Assembly: GCF_030077735.1 (NCBI RefSeq)
Contig: NZ_JASJEU010000022.1
Coordinates: 1-64,000, forward strand
From: Gordonibacter faecis
GTDB lineage: Bacteria; Actinomycetota; Coriobacteriia; Coriobacteriales; Eggerthellaceae
Direction of reading: 5' to 3'
DNA: 64,000 bases
Shown here: positions 41,462 through 50,487 of the stretch, in pieces
Layout: each line of letters begins with the position of its first letter
Position numbering within the stretch: position 1 is the stretch's first letter
The notes under the pieces: model-generated
Told to the model about the DNA's origin: nothing
The model's database searches: none
The model's input: only the letters and a program-made list of their open reading frames with translations
Made by a program: the position numbers and the translations under genes

Positions 41462-43665
41462 TACGCACCTACCTTCTTAACCGTGACGACCGCTTCCTGC
41501 GTCATCGCCGCCCCGTAGCCGGGTTCCAGGTGGAACGGCACGAAGTCCATCTGGCGCAAGCCCACGTCATAGGCGGTGTGCTGGTCAGGTGACGAGCAGC
41601 CGTAGTGGCTGGGCATGTAGAGCGCCGTCGGGTTCAGGCGCTGCGTCACCTTGCAGCGCACGCGCCCGGTGTGTTCGCCGTTGGACACTTCCACCTCGTC
41701 GCCATCGGCAATGCCCAGGCGAGATGCCATGTCGGCGTTCAGCCAGACGCGCGTCAGGTCGTAATCCTTCGTAATTTGCATGAGGTCTTCAATGTTGCCC
41801 GTCTGCGTGTGGCTGTGAATGGCCTGCTTGCCGCCGATGAGACGCAGCTCGTTGCCCATGGGCATAACAGCCGGTGCCACCCACGTGGGATAGGGCGAAA
41901 GTCCCGCCTTCTCGCAGGCCTCGCTCGTGCACTGAATCTTGCCGGTGGGCGTCTTCCACTTCGGCATATTGCCGTAGCTGAATTCCTTCTCGGGGAACGA
42001 CGCCGTGCCCATCTGGCGCAGCGTGTTCAGCGAAAGCCCCACGGTTTGCAGTTGCGCGTCGGCCAACTCATCCACGGTGAACTGGAAGTACTCGCCCACG
42101 CCGCACGCCTCGGCCAGGCCGGAGAAAATCTCGTCGACCGGCTTGGTGTTCGGGTGAATCTTCTCCAGCACGCGATCGCGCAGAGCCACAGCCGGCACCT
42201 TGCCGCCAATGAATTCCGGCAGCTCCAGGCGCTCAAGGTAGCTGGTGTCGGGCAACACGTAGTCGGCGAGCATGGCCGTTTCGGACATCTGCACATCCAC
42301 AACCACGCACAGATCCAGATTGGACAGCGCCTCAGCCAGATACGCCGTGTTCGAGTAGCCCGCCGCCATGTTCGAGTTGTAGAAGAACATGCCCTTGATG
42401 GCACCCTCTTTGGCCTGCTGGGCCGCGAACAGGTTCGTTCCCATGCTGGACAGCGCGAGCGGATACTCGGCGGACCCGGCAATCTTGGCCTCGGGCTTCT
42501 TCGGATCGGCGAAGCGCTCGTCGGTGAGCTTGCCGGCCGACACGCTAGAGGTAAACAGCGCGCCGCCCTTCTGGTTCCAGCAGCCCAGAAGCGTGTTGAA
42601 CAGGCAGATGGCACGCGCCGTCTCGCCGGAGTTGGCGTACGAGCAGCCAAACGCACCGCGCCAACTGGGCTCGATGGAAGCAGCCGGTGCCGCATCCGCG
42701 AACTCCACGGCCAGACGCGCGATAGTGCCCGCGTCGATGCCCGTGATGCCCGCGGCCCACTCGGGCGTGCACTCGGCAAGCGAGGTGGCCCACTCGTCAA
42801 AGCCCACGGTGTTCTCGCGCATATACGCTTCGTCGTACAAACCGCGGGTTACCAGCACGTACGACATGGCCAGCACGAGCGCGAGGTCGGTGCCGGGGTT
42901 GATGGGCACCCATTCGTCGGCGAACACGCGACTGTTGCTGCAGCGCGGGTCAACCAGCACAATGTGCGCGCCCTTCTCGTGCGCCTTCTGGAGCGAAGCC
43001 ACGGAACTCGGGCGGATGGCGTCGGCGTAGCTGCGGCCAATGAACATGGTCATCTTGGAGTTCGCCACGTCGGACGAATAGTTGCCCGTGCCGATGACCT
43101 GGGTAAAGCCGCTCTCCTTGGACAGGTTGCAGGCAGCGCCGTGCGTGTACACGTTCGCCGAACCCAGTGCATGCATGAAGCGCTTAGTGTAGTACTTGCC
43201 CGAGGGGCGCGGGTCCTGCACCATAGCCAGCGCCTCGGGACCGTCGGACCCAATAATGGCCTTCACCTTGTCGGCAATTTCGCTAAACGCCTGGTCCCAC
43301 GAGATAACTTCGAACTGACCCTTGTCGTTTTTCTTCAAGGGGTCGGTCAGGCGGTCCTTGGAATAGGCAATCTGCGAGTAGCCGTAGCCGCGGGCGCACA
43401 GCTTGCCCTTGGCGTAGGGGTGGCTCACGTCGCCAATGAGTTTGTCCAGGCGGCCGTCGACCACATAGGCCGTGAAGCCGCACTTGCTCGAGCAGGCATT
43501 GCACAGCGAGTGCGCGGTCTTTGTTTCGCCGCCCCCCTGCGCTGCCTCCTCGGCATGCGCCTGCTCCCAAGCGTTAAAGCCCACGTAACCGGCCGCTGCG
43601 GTAAGAGCTACCGCACCCGCGCTGCCGGCCAGGAAGCTTCGCCTGGTGATAGCATTTTCTGACAT
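41461..43665 (-). CDS. Molybdopterin oxidoreductase, thiosulfate/polysulfide reductase (PhsA/PsrA)-like
   Basis: A 734-residue TAT-exported catalytic subunit. Leader TRRSFLAGSAGAVALTAAAG; 4Fe-4S motif CNACSSKCGFTAYV with the fourth Cys in GKLCARGYG. THGAACNLSKESG places a Cys where PhsA/PsrA-type enzymes ligate molybdenum, unlike the Ser of the DmsA at 20625. The C-terminal molybdopterin-binding domain has SHTQTGN and PSHYGCSSPDQH. Thiosulfate, polysulfide or arsenic compounds are possible substrates. ATG 43665 follows AGAGAGG; the frame upstream to 43722 is leader DNA. A TorD-like gene lies just upstream. Confidence 0.88.
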   Translation of the reverse strand: MSENAITRRSFLAGSAGAVALTAAAGYVGFNAWEQAHAEEAAQGGGETKTAHSLCNACSSKCGFTAYVVDGRLDKLIGDVSHPYAKGKLCARGYGYSQIAYSKDRLTDPLKKNDKGQFEVISWDQAFSEIADKVKAIIGSDGPEALAMVQDPRPSGKYYTKRFMHALGSANVYTHGAACNLSKESGFTQVIGTGNYSSDVANSKMTMFIGRSYADAIRPSSVASLQKAHEKGAHIVLVDPRCSNSRVFADEWVPINPGTDLALVLAMSYVLVTRGLYDEAYMRENTVGFDEWATSLAECTPEWAAGITGIDAGTIARLAVEFADAAPAASIEPSWRGAFGCSYANSGETARAICLFNTLLGCWNQKGGALFTSSVSAGKLTDERFADPKKPEAKIAGSAEYPLALSSMGTNLFAAQQAKEGAIKGMFFYNSNMAAGYSNTAYLAEALSNLDLCVVVDVQMSETAMLADYVLPDTSYLERLELPEFIGGKVPAVALRDRVLEKIHPNTKPVDEIFSGLAEACGVGEYFQFTVDELADAQLQTVGLSLNTLRQMGTASFPEKEFSYGNMPKWKTPTGKIQCTSEACEKAGLSPYPTWVAPAVMPMGNELRLIGGKQAIHSHTQTGNIEDLMQITKDYDLTRVWLNADMASRLGIADGDEVEVSNGEHTGRVRCKVTQRLNPTALYMPSHYGCSSPDQHTAYDVGLRQMDFVPFHLEPGYGAAMTQEAVVTVKKVGA

Positions 43666-43718
43666 TGCGATATCCTCTCTACGTGCGATGCACGTGCGTT
43701 CGTTTTCGTTCGGCGTCC

Positions 43719-44399
43719 TCACGCGCTTGCCTGCTGGTCGTGGATGAGCCCCGTGTGGATGCCCACGATGACGTCCACCAGTCCAATGTAGAACCGGGCG
43801 TCATCTCCCAACTCCAACAAGCGCAAGCGATAGGCGGTCAGCCAGCCGAAGCGCTCAGCCGCAAAGCTGCGAGCCTCGTCGCGCATACCCGACCTCAGAA
43901 GCACGGCGGTCAGGTCTAGTTCCAGCGCTAGGTGGTCGGGGCACGCCGCGAACGCCGGCGGCACCTCCATACCCAAGCGCTCCACCAGTTCGCGCGCGTA
44001 CTGCGCCGAGTCGCCTCCGTACAGTCCCGCTTGCTGCGAGAACGGCGCGTGAGCGATGCCGTTCGACCAGGGGCGATAGAGCGATTCCACGGGAAGGGCC
44101 GATTCGGGCAAGCCGCCGGTGAAATGCCGGGCGGCAAAGGCCTGCTTCTCGGCGAACGTGGGCGGCGTGTAGAGTGCGTTGACCTCGCCGGATGCCAGGA
44201 ACTCCTGCAGCGGACAGCGCCTGCGCGCCCGCGCGATGGGAGCCTTCTGCGGCGCGAATGCCTCGTCTTGCAGCAAACGCCGCGCGCCATCCAGAAACTC
44301 GGTCCACGCGTGTCCCGCCGTCAACTGACGCCATGAGTCCTCGTCAACTGGGCCAAAGCACTGCGCCAGCACCGAGAACACGGCCTCGTCTTCCATCAT
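43719..44399 (-). CDS. TorD-family chaperone for the adjacent molybdoenzyme
   Basis: A 226-residue helical protein. SLYRPWSNGIAHAP and PPAFAACPDHLALELDLTAVLL match TorD/DmsD-like chaperones (E/D-H motif). It is immediately upstream of the PhsA-like gene on the same strand, so it most likely matures that enzyme. The start is one of two consecutive ATGs (44399, 44396), with GGGGGAAGG before them; the open frame upstream to 44690 is not coding. Confidence 0.82.
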   Translation of the reverse strand: MMEDEAVFSVLAQCFGPVDEDSWRQLTAGHAWTEFLDGARRLLQDEAFAPQKAPIARARRRCPLQEFLASGEVNALYTPPTFAEKQAFAARHFTGGLPESALPVESLYRPWSNGIAHAPFSQQAGLYGGDSAQYARELVERLGMEVPPAFAACPDHLALELDLTAVLLRSGMRDEARSFAAERFGWLTAYRLRLLELGDDARFYIGLVDVIVGIHTGLIHDQQASA

Positions 44400-44497
44400 C
44401 GCCTTCCCCCTTTCCTTCTCTCTTCGCCCTGCGCCCTTACGCTTGCGATTCACGCCGCGCGGTGCGGACGTGCGCGTTGGGGCGCGTCTGCGTGGTT

Positions 44498-45244
44498 TTA
44501 AGCCTGCACGAGGGTGGTCGTGCGGACAACGCCCTGGTCGATGACCTTCTGCGCGATGTCTTCCCAGTCGATGAACTTGATGGCACCGTTCGGGCACTGC
44601 TCGGCGCAGCGACCGCACGAGATGCACTTCGTGGACACACCACGCTCGGAGTCGACCACCGGCATGTTCCACGGGCAGGCCTGCGAACACATGCCGCAGC
44701 CGATGCAGGTCTTCTCGTCCACCACGCGCGCGCCGGTTTCCTCATCGGCGTAGATGGCGTGCACCGGGCAGTAGTTCATGCACTGCGGGTCGGCGCACTG
44801 CTTGCAGTGCTCCACGGTGAACTGGCAGTTGTCATAGATGCCGTCTTTGGTGTCCACGCTGGGACCGAAGTTGTAGTTCTGCCACACGCGCACGCGGGCG
44901 AGGTGCTGCGTGACGCGGCCGTCGTTCTTCAGCGTGCACATCATTTCGCAGCGCTGGCAGCCCGAGCAGCGGGCGCGATCGGTCACAATCATCTTCGTGG
45001 GCGTGGTGCGAATTTCTATGCGTCCTGAGGCGATGGACTTCGACGTGACGCCCCACGAGGCCAACACGCCACCCACTACGAGGCCGGCCACGCCGCAGCC
45101 GGCCATAGCCAGCACGCTGCGTCGCGTAAACGTCTTGCTCTTCGGAGCCTCCTCAGCCGCGTCCACCGTATCGGCCGCAGGTGCGGGCGCCGTGGTCTGG
45201 GCGGTTTCCTCGGAGGTGCCGTTTTGCAGATTGGAATCTGTCAT
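44498..45244 (-). CDS. TAT-exported 4Fe-4S protein, divergent from AOR
   Basis: A 248-residue protein. After an Ala/Thr-rich segment comes a twin-arginine leader or anchor (TFTRRSVLAMAGCGVAGLVV). The mature part has 4Fe-4S motifs CSGCQRCEMMCT, CKQCADPQCMNYCP, CIGCGMCSQACP and CISCGRCAEQCP. Divergent placement opposite AOR with a shared inverted-repeat operator suggests it is AOR's electron partner. AOR itself has no export signal, so the two would lie on different sides of the membrane unless this leader only anchors the protein. ATG 45244 follows GGGGGGAG. Confidence 0.82.
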   Translation of the reverse strand: MTDSNLQNGTSEETAQTTAPAPAADTVDAAEEAPKSKTFTRRSVLAMAGCGVAGLVVGGVLASWGVTSKSIASGRIEIRTTPTKMIVTDRARCSGCQRCEMMCTLKNDGRVTQHLARVRVWQNYNFGPSVDTKDGIYDNCQFTVEHCKQCADPQCMNYCPVHAIYADEETGARVVDEKTCIGCGMCSQACPWNMPVVDSERGVSTKCISCGRCAEQCPNGAIKFIDWEDIAQKVIDQGVVRTTTLVQA

Positions 45245-45588
45245 AGCCTTGTACTCCCCCCTCACAAACAGTGAGTATCGGTTGCTGGTTACGTCCGCGC
45301 GCGATCCTTCGATGGATCCCACAGCGGGCGGCCGGCGCCCTTCGCGCATGCCATACCTGTTCTCACACAACGCGGTACAGTATGGCTTAAGGCGCGGAAA
45401 GGGCATCCCCTCTTTGAGGCAATTTCGCCCATGACCGGCTATTTTGTACAATTACCCTCAAAGAGGGGATGCCCCATTTTCCGGTGCGGGCATACTTGCG
45501 AGCGACGAACGTTGTCGCCGCGCTCCAATCGCGCCCGCCGGTTCCCACACAACACTTTGAACCTTTGGGAAGATTTGGAGAAGCAAAC
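45245..45588. other. 344-bp divergent control region of AOR and its 4Fe-4S partner
   Basis: Contains the 19-bp inverted-repeat pair at 45401-45474. No further gene is supported. Confidence 0.55.
45401..45474. promoter_or_regulatory. Exact 19-bp inverted-repeat operator pair
   Basis: GGGCATCCCCTCTTTGAGG (45401-45419) is the exact reverse complement of 45456-45474, with 36 bp between. Each arm contains the dyad CCTC-TTT-GAGG. The core CATCCCCTCTTTGAGG also occurs at 52223-52238, upstream of a LuxR gene. The spacing fits two regulator dimers, or a hairpin in an RNA. Confidence 0.75.
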
Positions 45589-47718
45589 ATGGCTGACGAA
45601 ACATCGTACGGATGGGCCGGGAAGATCCTTCGCGTCAACTTGAGCACGAATGCCATCACGACGCAACCGACCGACCCCTACAAAGAGTATATCGGCGGCA
45701 TGGGCCTTGCCAACAAGATCATGTACGACGAAGTGCCCGCCGGCACCGATCCGCTCGCTCCCGAGAACAAACTGGTCTTCGCCGTGGGCCCGCTCACGGC
45801 CTCCGGTGTGCCCCTGGCTGGCCGCACCACCATCTGCTCGCTGTCCACGTTCACGAAGGACCAACTGCTGGTTGACGCCCACTGCGGCGGCATGATTGGC
45901 GCAAAGATTAAGCTGGCTGGCTACGACGCCATCGTGCTTGAGGGCGCGGCGAAGAGCCCCGTCTACATCAACATTGTGGATGACATGGTTGAGATCAAGG
46001 ACGCCTCGTTCGTGTGGGGCCTTGGCACCCGCGAAGCCACCGAGACGCTCTGCCGCCGCGAAGGCACCGAGGCGTGCGTGGCCACCATTGGCCCCGCTGG
46101 CGAGAACCTGCTGCCCTATTCCTGCATCATCAACGCCCGCAACCACTCCGCGGGTGCCGGCACAGGCGCGGTCATGGGCTCCAAGAAGGTGAAGGCCATC
46201 GTCGTGCAGGGCAACGGTAGCGTGCACGTGAAGGATCCGCAGGCCGTGGCCGATCTGTCCGACTACATGCTGCGCGACATTATTGGCTCCAACAACAACC
46301 ACGTGGTGCCGCAGACGCAGCAGGAATGGGCCGAGTTCTACGACAAGGGTTCGCGCTGGTCGGCGCGCAGCGGCCTCACCTGGGGCATGGCTGAAGGCGA
46401 GCCCATCGACACCGGCGAGCCGAAGCCCGGCGAACTGAACACCGTGGGCTATCGCTGCATGAAGTCGGTGTATGACCTGGGTCCCGATGCCGAAAAGTAC
46501 ACCATCAAGATGAACGGCTGCCACGGCTGTCCCATCCACTGCTATTCCGACCTGCGTATCGACCGCACGGGCGAGCTGGGTGGCAAGGCTACGGCCGGCA
46601 ACACCTGCGCCGCAAACTTCCCGTTCAAGTACATGAACGGCATTCTGAAGACGGACATCGACGACAAGAGCGAAGATGCTGTCATCTGGAACACCGTCAT
46701 CGGCACCACCATTGATGAACTGGGCCTGTGGTGCAACTACGCCCAGCTGTGGCGCGACATTGCCCACTGCATCAAGGACGGCGTGTTCGACCGCGTTCTG
46801 CCCGAGGAAGAGAAGGCTCGCTTCGATTGGCAGCGCATCTACAACAACGACCCCACCATCATGGTGGAGCTGCTGAACGAGATTGCCAAGAACAACTCCG
46901 AGATTGCCCACATCGCCTACGGCCCCTACCACTGGACCGAGCGCTGGAACGACAAGGAATGGTTCGACAAGAAGCCCAGCCAGCTCATCAACTACCGCGG
47001 TTGGCCGGTCCACCACGCCACCGAGTGCTTTGGCCAGGTAGGCGGCTTGTACAACATGATGTTCAACCGCGACGACATGATTCACTCCGCCGTAAACTTC
47101 CAGGGTTGCGGTCTGCCCATCGAGATCAAGAAGGCCATCGCCGCTGAGGTATGGGGTGGCGAAGATGCCGTTGACCCGGACAAGAACTACACACCCATGA
47201 ACGACCACAAGGCCAACTTCGCCTGGTGGAGCATCGTGACCGACGTGCTGCACGACTCGCTCACGCTGTGCAACTGGACGTGGCCGATGACCATGAGCCC
47301 CACGAAGGCGCGCGACTACCGCGGTGACCTCGACCTAGAGGCGAAGTTCTTCAAGGCCGTGACCGGCGAAGATGTGACCACCGACGATTTGTATCAGGCC
47401 GGTGCGAAAATCATGACGCTGCAGCGCGCCGCCACCGTCCGCGGCATGACGAAGGCCGACGGCACCATGGGCGAAACCGACATGCGCAACGTGCACGACA
47501 CGATGACCGCATGGCCGTTCGACCACGATCCAGACAAGCAGCCGTTCACGGAGGGCACCATCAAGATTGAGCGCAACGACTTCCAGACGGCCCTTGGCAT
47601 GCTGTACGACAAGTTCGGCTGGGATCACGAAAAGGGCTGCCCCACGGCCTCCTGCCTCGATGCCTACGGCATGACCGACGTGAAGGAAGACCTCCAAAGC
47701 CTGAACCTGCTGCCGTAA
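45589..47718 (+). CDS. Aldehyde:ferredoxin oxidoreductase (tungsten/molybdenum AOR family)
   Basis: A 709-residue enzyme oxidising aldehydes to acids (or the reverse) with tungstopterin. N-terminal YGWAGKILRVNLSTN and the IGGMGLANKIM segment are family hallmarks. Pterin-binding stretches include GRTTICSLSTFTKDQLL and NARNHSAGAGTGAVMGSKK. The 4Fe-4S ligands are in GCHGCPIHC, with a likely fourth Cys in NFQGCGLP. Full length for the family. ATG 45589 follows GGAG. It ends at a terminator. Ferredoxin or the divergent 4Fe-4S protein is the likely electron partner. Confidence 0.92.
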   Translation: MADETSYGWAGKILRVNLSTNAITTQPTDPYKEYIGGMGLANKIMYDEVPAGTDPLAPENKLVFAVGPLTASGVPLAGRTTICSLSTFTKDQLLVDAHCGGMIGAKIKLAGYDAIVLEGAAKSPVYINIVDDMVEIKDASFVWGLGTREATETLCRREGTEACVATIGPAGENLLPYSCIINARNHSAGAGTGAVMGSKKVKAIVVQGNGSVHVKDPQAVADLSDYMLRDIIGSNNNHVVPQTQQEWAEFYDKGSRWSARSGLTWGMAEGEPIDTGEPKPGELNTVGYRCMKSVYDLGPDAEKYTIKMNGCHGCPIHCYSDLRIDRTGELGGKATAGNTCAANFPFKYMNGILKTDIDDKSEDAVIWNTVIGTTIDELGLWCNYAQLWRDIAHCIKDGVFDRVLPEEEKARFDWQRIYNNDPTIMVELLNEIAKNNSEIAHIAYGPYHWTERWNDKEWFDKKPSQLINYRGWPVHHATECFGQVGGLYNMMFNRDDMIHSAVNFQGCGLPIEIKKAIAAEVWGGEDAVDPDKNYTPMNDHKANFAWWSIVTDVLHDSLTLCNWTWPMTMSPTKARDYRGDLDLEAKFFKAVTGEDVTTDDLYQAGAKIMTLQRAATVRGMTKADGTMGETDMRNVHDTMTAWPFDHDPDKQPFTEGTIKIERNDFQTALGMLYDKFGWDHEKGCPTASCLDAYGMTDVKEDLQSLNLLP

Positions 47719-47788
47719 CGGGCTCGACACCAACCAACCCGCGGAACGCCGCCTCCCCTCCCTTCAAACGGCGTTCCCCCTTCAAGCA

Positions 47789-47827
47789 GAAATGCCCCCG
47801 ATTCCAACCGGGGGCATTTCTCGTTTT
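47789..47827 (+). terminator. Terminator after the AOR gene
   Basis: GAAATGCCCCCG pairs exactly with CGGGGGCATTTC, followed by TCGTTTTAG. A second pair, GGAACGCCG/CGGCGTTCC, lies just before it. Confidence 0.88.
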
Positions 47828-47881
47828 AGTCAACATGGCGTACGACGCAGCAATGCAACAATTGGCAGCCGCACCCCGAAC

Positions 47882-48919
47882 CTAATCCCAGTTGAGATGG
47901 TGCGCGTATTCGAACGATATAATTTCGCCAGGAGACGTTTCAAGGTAGGCGCGCTCGCGATGCATATGCTCCACGATGTTCTGCGCGCTAAAGTACTTGA
48001 ATTTACTGATGACCTCGTCTAATGCCGCTCGTTCATCCTTGTTCAATATCTCCCAAGTACGTTCATTGCCCGGGCTAATCAAGTACCGCGTTGAGCCATC
48101 TTCCTGCTCTTCTTCTTTTACTTCTATACCATCGAGCGCTAACAATTCGTTATATGCGACTGGCAGTGCTCCCATGGGCATATGCCGATACACAGCGCCC
48201 GTAATAGCTTTACCGTGATCGCGATACGCGAGTGAGTCGGCGTACCACAGCATTTTCATCAGTCTCGTCTTATACAGATACTCCACGTGAGACGCAAGAT
48301 AGTTGACCGATGCCGTAAACTTTCGTTCATCGAAAGAGGTGTTGCCGTTCGCATAACTAGGTTCGTGAAACGGAAGATAGGCACTCTGAACTGCTTGTCT
48401 GCGTAGCGCGGCATTTCCTTGCTCTTCCATAACCTGCGCAATACGATTTTTTAGTTCACCAAAGCGAATTTCGCCGAGTGCTTTTTTATTGCGGTCGAGG
48501 AAGCGATTCAGCTCCATTGGGTTGTCGCGAATGATACGTAGCAGCCCGTCATGTGCTTCATCTTGAATGGCTTTTGTCTCATAGCGCGTAACGGTAACCT
48601 CACCCCAACCCAGCACTTTCGCCAGTTCAGCTTGAGTAAGGCCGTACTTTTTACGTAGTGCGGCAATCTCAGATGAGGTGAGCAGATGCATACGCTCACG
48701 GTATGCATCGCGTGCTGCGAGAAGATTCCTGTTGGTGAGCGAAGCAGTTTCGTATTCGTTCGTCTCTTCGTCGCTGTGCTCACACACGAATACCGTTTCG
48801 CGATACGTGACCGCAACATCTTTAATAGTGGTTGCTGCGTCGCGCTCAACCTTACGAGGCTGGTGTTCCTTACCACAAAGAGGACAGTATGTTGTTTTCA
48901 TAGACTTGTTACCATTCAT
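47882..48919 (-). CDS. Antitoxin: zinc-finger, XRE helix-turn-helix and Panacea (DUF4065) domain
   Basis: A 345-residue protein. The N-terminus has CPLCG (Cys12, Cys15) and FVCEHSDEE, an MqsA-like but reduced zinc module. An XRE helix-turn-helix follows at about 80-130 (YGLTQAELAKVLGWGEVTVTRYE). A C-terminal Panacea domain (about 190-340) has RLMKMLWYADSLAYRDHGKAITG and MPMGALPVAYNELLA. Panacea domains neutralise many unrelated toxins (established family knowledge). It lies 25 bp downstream of an MqsR-like gene, so toxin comes first, as in mqsRA. Composition is AT-richer than the surroundings. Confidence 0.85.
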   Translation of the reverse strand: MNGNKSMKTTYCPLCGKEHQPRKVERDAATTIKDVAVTYRETVFVCEHSDEETNEYETASLTNRNLLAARDAYRERMHLLTSSEIAALRKKYGLTQAELAKVLGWGEVTVTRYETKAIQDEAHDGLLRIIRDNPMELNRFLDRNKKALGEIRFGELKNRIAQVMEEQGNAALRRQAVQSAYLPFHEPSYANGNTSFDERKFTASVNYLASHVEYLYKTRLMKMLWYADSLAYRDHGKAITGAVYRHMPMGALPVAYNELLALDGIEVKEEEQEDGSTRYLISPGNERTWEILNKDERAALDEVISKFKYFSAQNIVEHMHRERAYLETSPGEIISFEYAHHLNWD

Positions 48920-48944
48920 AGTGTGTCCCTACGCATTCATTTTC

Positions 48945-49343
48945 TTACCTATAGGGATGATTCATACGATACCGCGCATAATGAAACGAAACGCATAAAA
49001 CGACCGCCTGAAGCCGCTGCTTCACTTTCACCTTGATGTATACTTTCTTGCCTTTGACATTCACCCCAAACACAAACAGGAGAGGTGGCTGCTCGTTGTC
49101 TTTGTCGAAAAGCGTTTCAGAGTAATCACCCACCGAAAGACTTCTGATGCAAGCCACTACGTCAGAGACATCGAATTCAAGATCGAGCAACGTAAAGGGG
49201 GTCGAGTAGTATTCTTCTTCGGGAGGTTTCCGCTTACTTATAAGAATGAAGTCACTTTCAACATTAAACGCCGGATCGCCCATCACCGCTTGAAGCGTGT
49301 TGAGAAACCGCTCAACCTCCTGTATGGGCGACTTAAATCCCAA
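48945..49343 (-). CDS. MqsR-like toxin (RelE superfamily mRNA interferase candidate)
   Basis: A 132-residue protein. It begins IQEVERFLNTL and has TPFTLLDLEFDVSDVVACI, SVGDYSETLFDKDNEQPPL, KGKKVYIKVKVK and VVLCVSFHYARYRMNHPY. This order (L-D-L, D-V, D-Y-S-E, K-V-Y-I-K, S-F-H, M-N-x-P) recalls MqsR-type toxins paired with Panacea antitoxins. TTG 49343 is preferred because AAGAGGAG stands five bases upstream; the frame opens at TTG 49379. Ribosome-dependent or independent mRNA cleavage is the expected activity. Confidence 0.75.
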   Translation of the reverse strand: MGFKSPIQEVERFLNTLQAVMGDPAFNVESDFILISKRKPPEEEYYSTPFTLLDLEFDVSDVVACIRSLSVGDYSETLFDKDNEQPPLLFVFGVNVKGKKVYIKVKVKQRLQAVVLCVSFHYARYRMNHPYR

Positions 49344-49384
49344 CGCAACTCCTCTTGGTTTGACTTCGTTGAGACGCAAGTATA

Positions 49385-49402
49385 AACTATCAAATGATAG
49401 TT
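49385..49402. promoter_or_regulatory. Operator palindrome of the toxin-antitoxin island
   Basis: AACTATC-AAAT-GATAGTT is a perfect 18-bp dyad between the divergent toxin gene and the membrane protein gene. It is the likely autoregulatory site for the antitoxin's helix-turn-helix, and is placed to control both directions. Confidence 0.7.
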
Positions 49403-49420
49403 TGCAAGAGGGAGGATACT

Positions 49421-50484
49421 ATGGAACAAATCGGCATAGATAATTTTTTGAGCATTCTATCCTGCTTGCTAACACTTTTAGTTGGTCTTGTGCCCTTCCT
49501 TCTTCCCATTACAGAAAGGAAAGGCGCGCTTGAAAAGGCGGCATTAGCCATTGATGTTTATACTGCCCGAAAAGATAAACTTCTTCGCAGTAGTCCTCTA
49601 ACATCATTGAGCGATAAAGAGTTCGAACAGGAAGAATTGCTCTCAAGGCAAATAATATCGGAAACTAGACGCTTACTTATTGCATCGTGTACCCCCATTC
49701 TTGACCGGTGGTCTCGCTCCTATGGCATGATGCTATCTATCTTCTGTTTCTCCTCAGGCTTCTTTATTCTCATATGCATAGTAATCGGTCTGGAGGCATT
49801 CGATCCAAAACATCAATTTGCGGAAATGTCCTTTATATCTGGGTTTATGGCAATTGTCTCTTTTAGCCTCCTTTTTAACGGAATTAGGTTCTACAGACTT
49901 ATAACCCAGAGTGAGAGCAATTCTGTTCAAATTGATCGCCAAGGCAAATACACAATCTTGCCGTTAAACCCAATCGAGCAAACTGTTTACAAAAAGATTT
50001 ATCTGTCAGTACCTCTCACTTCCGCTCTCATTGCGTTTGTAATGCTTAAGTTTTACCTTTTTTTACTTCCTTTAATTATTCCGAAATCCACTTTAAACAA
50101 TGCCGCTTCAAATATTGTGTTATTCAGCGCGTACGGTGCTGTCTCTTTGGCGGTTATATTTGGGGTCATTTGTATTTTTCATGCGATATGGTGCCGATGG
50201 AAAGAGGGGCACGGTTTAAAAAGCTCACAAGAAACTATACTTTGTCTTTTGAGAACGCCGACTCCTTGCTCTTATGGCAGCAAAGTCAAATCACCTCTGA
50301 TCAAGTCTTTCTTTATGCCCAGCGTACTCTTGCGAACAAGCGGTGGTTTAACTATCTATATGCAGAAATCCGCATGCAAGGTTTTTACGAAAACGATTGC
50401 ACGACGCTTGATCATGGTGAATTCACTTACTATGTAGTCGGCGACGATCAGCGCGTCATCCGAAAAAGCCCTCATCATTCATGA
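49421..50484 (+). CDS. Multi-pass membrane protein of the AT-rich island, frame shift at TTTAAAA
   Basis: Not recognised. The ATG follows AGAGGGAGGATACT. Five helices are visible in the first 267 residues, with a soluble helical stretch at about 40-95. In the zero frame the protein runs on to 50437 with an implausible tail. A -1 shift at T-TTA-AAA (50215-50221) instead continues with KKLTRNYTLSF, LLLWQQSQ, WFNYLYAEIRMQGFYE and DHGEFTYYVVGDD to TGA at 50484, about 354 residues in all, which reads as genuine protein. It is either a programmed -1 frameshift or a one-base deletion. It is divergent from the toxin-antitoxin pair and shares its AT-rich composition. Confidence 0.6.
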
Positions 50485-50487
50485 ATG

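Noticed and set aside
41605..43662. 685-codon plus-strand frame opposite the PhsA-like gene
   Set aside because: Same cause; low-complexity His/Arg/Ala translation, no ribosome binding site.
45439..47253. 604-codon minus-strand frame opposite AOR
   Set aside because: Shadow of the AOR gene; no family features.
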